NCBI GenBank assembly: GCA_001770205.1
Contig: MEQL01000037.1
Location: forward strand, 1 to 64,000
Length of the DNA: 64,000 nucleotides
DNA from: Bdellovibrionales bacterium RIFOXYD12_FULL_39_22
Lineage (GTDB): Bacteria > Bdellovibrionota > Bacteriovoracia > Bacteriovoracales > Bacteriovoracaceae
Reading direction: 5' to 3'
Below the pieces are notes generated by a model that was not told where the DNA came from, searched no databases, and saw only the letters and a list, made by a program, of their open reading frames with translations. Below, one piece after another: positions 62,268 to 64,000 of this stretch. Both the position numbers and the translations under genes were made by a program. Position 1 is the first letter of the stretch. Each line of letters begins with the position of its first letter.

Positions 62268-63521
62268 ATGTATAAAATTATTCTTTTCGCGATTTTGTTT
62301 TTTAATTTTTTTATGGCATCTGCCAAGGACTTTGTTGGAAAACTGTCTGCTAGCGCGGCCAGCAGTAAGCTTGCCACACTAGAGATAAACGCCAAAAGAG
62401 TTACCACTAGCTTTGGAGAATTTTTAGTCATTGAGGATACTGTTTTATCTGGCCTAATAAAAAACAAATTGAGTGATGACCTATTTGAATACATTGAACC
62501 AAATTACTCCTATCATGTTGATGTAAACGACACTCTGCCTGTTTTAGATCCAATGTTTTCTCGCCAGTGGGGCCTTCGAAATACCGGGAAAAATGTAGAA
62601 CAGTCACTTTTGCGTGGAAAGAAAGGAATGGATATAGATGCACTACGAGCTTGGACTATTACTACTGGGAAAAAAAGCGTAAAAATTGCCATTATCGATA
62701 CTGGTGTTGATTACACTCATCCTGATTTATTATCCAATATGTGGGTGAACGAGGAAGAAAAAAATGGATTAATGGGAGTTGATGACGACGAGAATGGTTA
62801 TATCGACGATATCCATGGATACAATTTTGTAAACAATAGTGGAGATCCTCAAGATGACTATGGCCACGGAACACATTGCGCAGGTGTGATTGGCGCATCA
62901 CATGATACGATTGGTATTTCTGGAGTAATGGCACAAGTTTCATTAGTAGCTATTAAATTTTTGAATCAAGAGGGAGTTGGTTCGCTGGAAAATGCACTTA
63001 AATCTATTCAATATGCTATCGATATTGGTGCAGATATCATGTCAAACTCGTGGGGAGGTTTTGATGAATCTGCAGCACTGGCAGAGGCAATTCGTGCCGC
63101 GGAAACGGCCGGGATTGTATTTGTGGTGGCGGCCGGAAATTCGATGAGCAACAATGACAAAAAACCTGTCTGGCCCTCCAATTATGCGATGAGCAACGTA
63201 ATTAGTGTTGGCGCTATGAATGGCCAGGGTGGGCGATCTTATTTTTCTAATTTTGGAGAAAAGAGTGTTCATATTTTCGCTCCAGGAAGTAATATTTTAT
63301 CAACCTATAAAACTGGTGGTTACTACCTATCTTCTGGTACGTCTATGGCCACTCCTTTTGTTGCTGGTATGGTGGGCCTGTTATTATCACATCAAGCGAA
63401 ACTAAATCCTCAAGAAGTGCGAGATAGACTTATTGATACTGCCGAAAAATCGTTTAAACTGGATAAGTCAGTGGCCGGTGGCCGGGCAAATGCATATAGA
63501 CTTTTGTCAGATACTAGGTAA
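62268..63521 (+). CDS. Secreted subtilisin-family (S8) serine protease
   Basis: The 417-residue protein has a signal peptide (cleavage near residue 19, MASAKDF), a short propeptide-like region to about residue 90, and a subtilase domain. The catalytic triad is Asp144 (AIIDTGVDYTHPDL), His200 (YGHGTHCAGVIG) and Ser359 (SSGTSMATPFVAG), with the oxyanion Asn in VVAAGNS (291). It should degrade proteins outside the cytoplasm. No C-terminal export domain is seen, and the chain ends soon after the catalytic core. A mature protease of this kind is plausible in a predatory or proteolytic organism. Confidence 0.94.
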   Translation: MYKIILFAILFFNFFMASAKDFVGKLSASAASSKLATLEINAKRVTTSFGEFLVIEDTVLSGLIKNKLSDDLFEYIEPNYSYHVDVNDTLPVLDPMFSRQWGLRNTGKNVEQSLLRGKKGMDIDALRAWTITTGKKSVKIAIIDTGVDYTHPDLLSNMWVNEEEKNGLMGVDDDENGYIDDIHGYNFVNNSGDPQDDYGHGTHCAGVIGASHDTIGISGVMAQVSLVAIKFLNQEGVGSLENALKSIQYAIDIGADIMSNSWGGFDESAALAEAIRAAETAGIVFVVAAGNSMSNNDKKPVWPSNYAMSNVISVGAMNGQGGRSYFSNFGEKSVHIFAPGSNILSTYKTGGYYLSSGTSMATPFVAGMVGLLLSHQAKLNPQEVRDRLIDTAEKSFKLDKSVAGGRANAYRLLSDTR

Positions 63522-63533
63522 TATTTATATTCC

Positions 63534-64000
63534 ATGATCAAATTATCAGTTGCAATTATCACGTACAATGAAGAAAACAATATTGGCCGCTGCTTGCATT
63601 CAGTGCAAAATATTGCTGACGAAATAGTCGTCGTTGACTCTTTTTCCACTGATAAAACGGCCCAAATTTGCCAGAAAATGGGAGCAAAAGTTATTACCCA
63701 TACATTCGTTGGGCACATAGAGCAAAAAAATTATGCGTTAACACAAACAAACTATGACTACGTCTTGTCTTTAGATGGAGATGAAGAATTAGGCCCAGAG
63801 TTAATTGCAGAGATAAAAGAAATAAAACAAAATAGTGACATTGCCCATTTGGCCGATGGATATTTTTTCAATCGCCTGACAAACTATGCTGGCCACTGGG
63901 TGCGATATTGTGGTTGGTATCCAGATCGGAAATTGCGTCTATTTAATAAGCACAAAGGACAATGGAGTGGAGTTAATCCTCATGATATTATTCGTATGGA
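63534..64000 (+). CDS. Glycosyltransferase family 2, LPS-core type (partial)
   Basis: The gene starts at the ATG at 63534, 12 bases after the subtilase stop, and runs off the right edge after about 155 codons. GT2 marks are VAIITYNEENNIGRCLHSV, IVVVDSFSTDKT, and the metal-binding DXD-like LSLDGDEELG. The later HWVRYCGWYPDRKLRLF block is typical of KdtX/WaaE-type beta-glucosyltransferases that act on lipopolysaccharide core. The acceptor and end of the protein are outside the window. Confidence 0.9.
   Translation, partial: MIKLSVAIITYNEENNIGRCLHSVQNIADEIVVVDSFSTDKTAQICQKMGAKVITHTFVGHIEQKNYALTQTNYDYVLSLDGDEELGPELIAEIKEIKQNSDIAHLADGYFFNRLTNYAGHWVRYCGWYPDRKLRLFNKHKGQWSGVNPHDIIRM

Noticed and set aside
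1-64000. Prophage, insertion sequence, CRISPR array or genomic-island boundaries
   Set aside because: No transposase, integrase, phage structural gene, tRNA attachment site or regularly spaced repeat was seen on either strand.

Overview
The window is a gene-dense, low-GC (about 40% by eye) stretch of bacterial chromosome with no rRNA, tRNA, insertion sequence, phage gene or CRISPR array that I could recognise. The gene set points to a Gram-negative, flagellated, rod-shaped bacterium: hook protein, MreC/MreD/PBP2/RodA, BamB, many lipoproteins and outer-membrane barrels, LPS-type glycosyltransferases, CheW and PilZ. The class II B12-dependent ribonucleotide reductase, histone-H1-like protein, abundance of short secreted proteins and low GC suggest a Bdellovibrionota/Bacteriovoracales-like predator. 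That assignment is inference, not something I could test.

Layout. 1-7.5 kb: end of flgE, a ferredoxin and a PpiD-like foldase, then the elongasome operon mreC-mreD-mrdA-rodA, a small secreted protein and a MarR regulator. 7.5-14 kb (minus strand): DUF350 membrane protein, secreted protein and HD phosphohydrolase in overlapping order, an H1-like basic/acidic protein, and a large TadG-like protein. 14-24 kb: a possible small RNA, zinc-ribbon membrane protein, ssb, small membrane protein, two barrel-like proteins, a YfgM-like/BamB pair, a lipoprotein, an M14 carboxypeptidase, an EEP-family hydrolase and a secreted protein. 24-30.5 kb: nrdJ behind two NrdR-box-like palindromes, two small secreted proteins, a TetR regulator and a lipoprotein.

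30.5-46.2 kb is the most striking part. Two tight minus-strand operons (GT4 glycosyltransferase, sugar-phosphate cyclase, GH4-like NAD enzyme, PfkB kinase; and cupin, class III aminotransferase, maltokinase-like kinase, GlgC-like nucleotidyltransferase, ROK kinase) surround a plus-strand glycogen-synthase-like glycosyltransferase. Divergent from the second operon is a secreted 1365-residue protein with two complete GH13 amylase modules. The cyclase carries the signature of the 2-epi-5-epi-valiolone synthase branch rather than of dehydroquinate synthase. Cyclase + kinases + nucleotidyltransferase + aminotransferase + glycogen-synthase-like transferase + amylase is the parts list of C7N-aminocyclitol pseudo-oligosaccharide pathways (acarbose, validamycin). 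I propose an acarbose-like pathway in a non-actinobacterial genome; the product and the exact role of each enzyme are unproven.

46.2-64 kb: lipoprotein, two RlmI-type methyltransferases, two TSUP permeases, a large lipoprotein, a radical SAM/SPASM protein, an operon of SO_0444-type permease, SDR, lipoprotein, methyltransferase, low-molecular-weight phosphatase and DUF6165 protein, then a START-like lipoprotein, methyltransferase, PilZ, CheW, heptosyltransferase-like GT9, a secreted subtilase, and a truncated GT2 at the right edge. Start codons were re-chosen in several places from Shine-Dalgarno position, signal-peptide position or ATGA coupling; this is stated in each entry.
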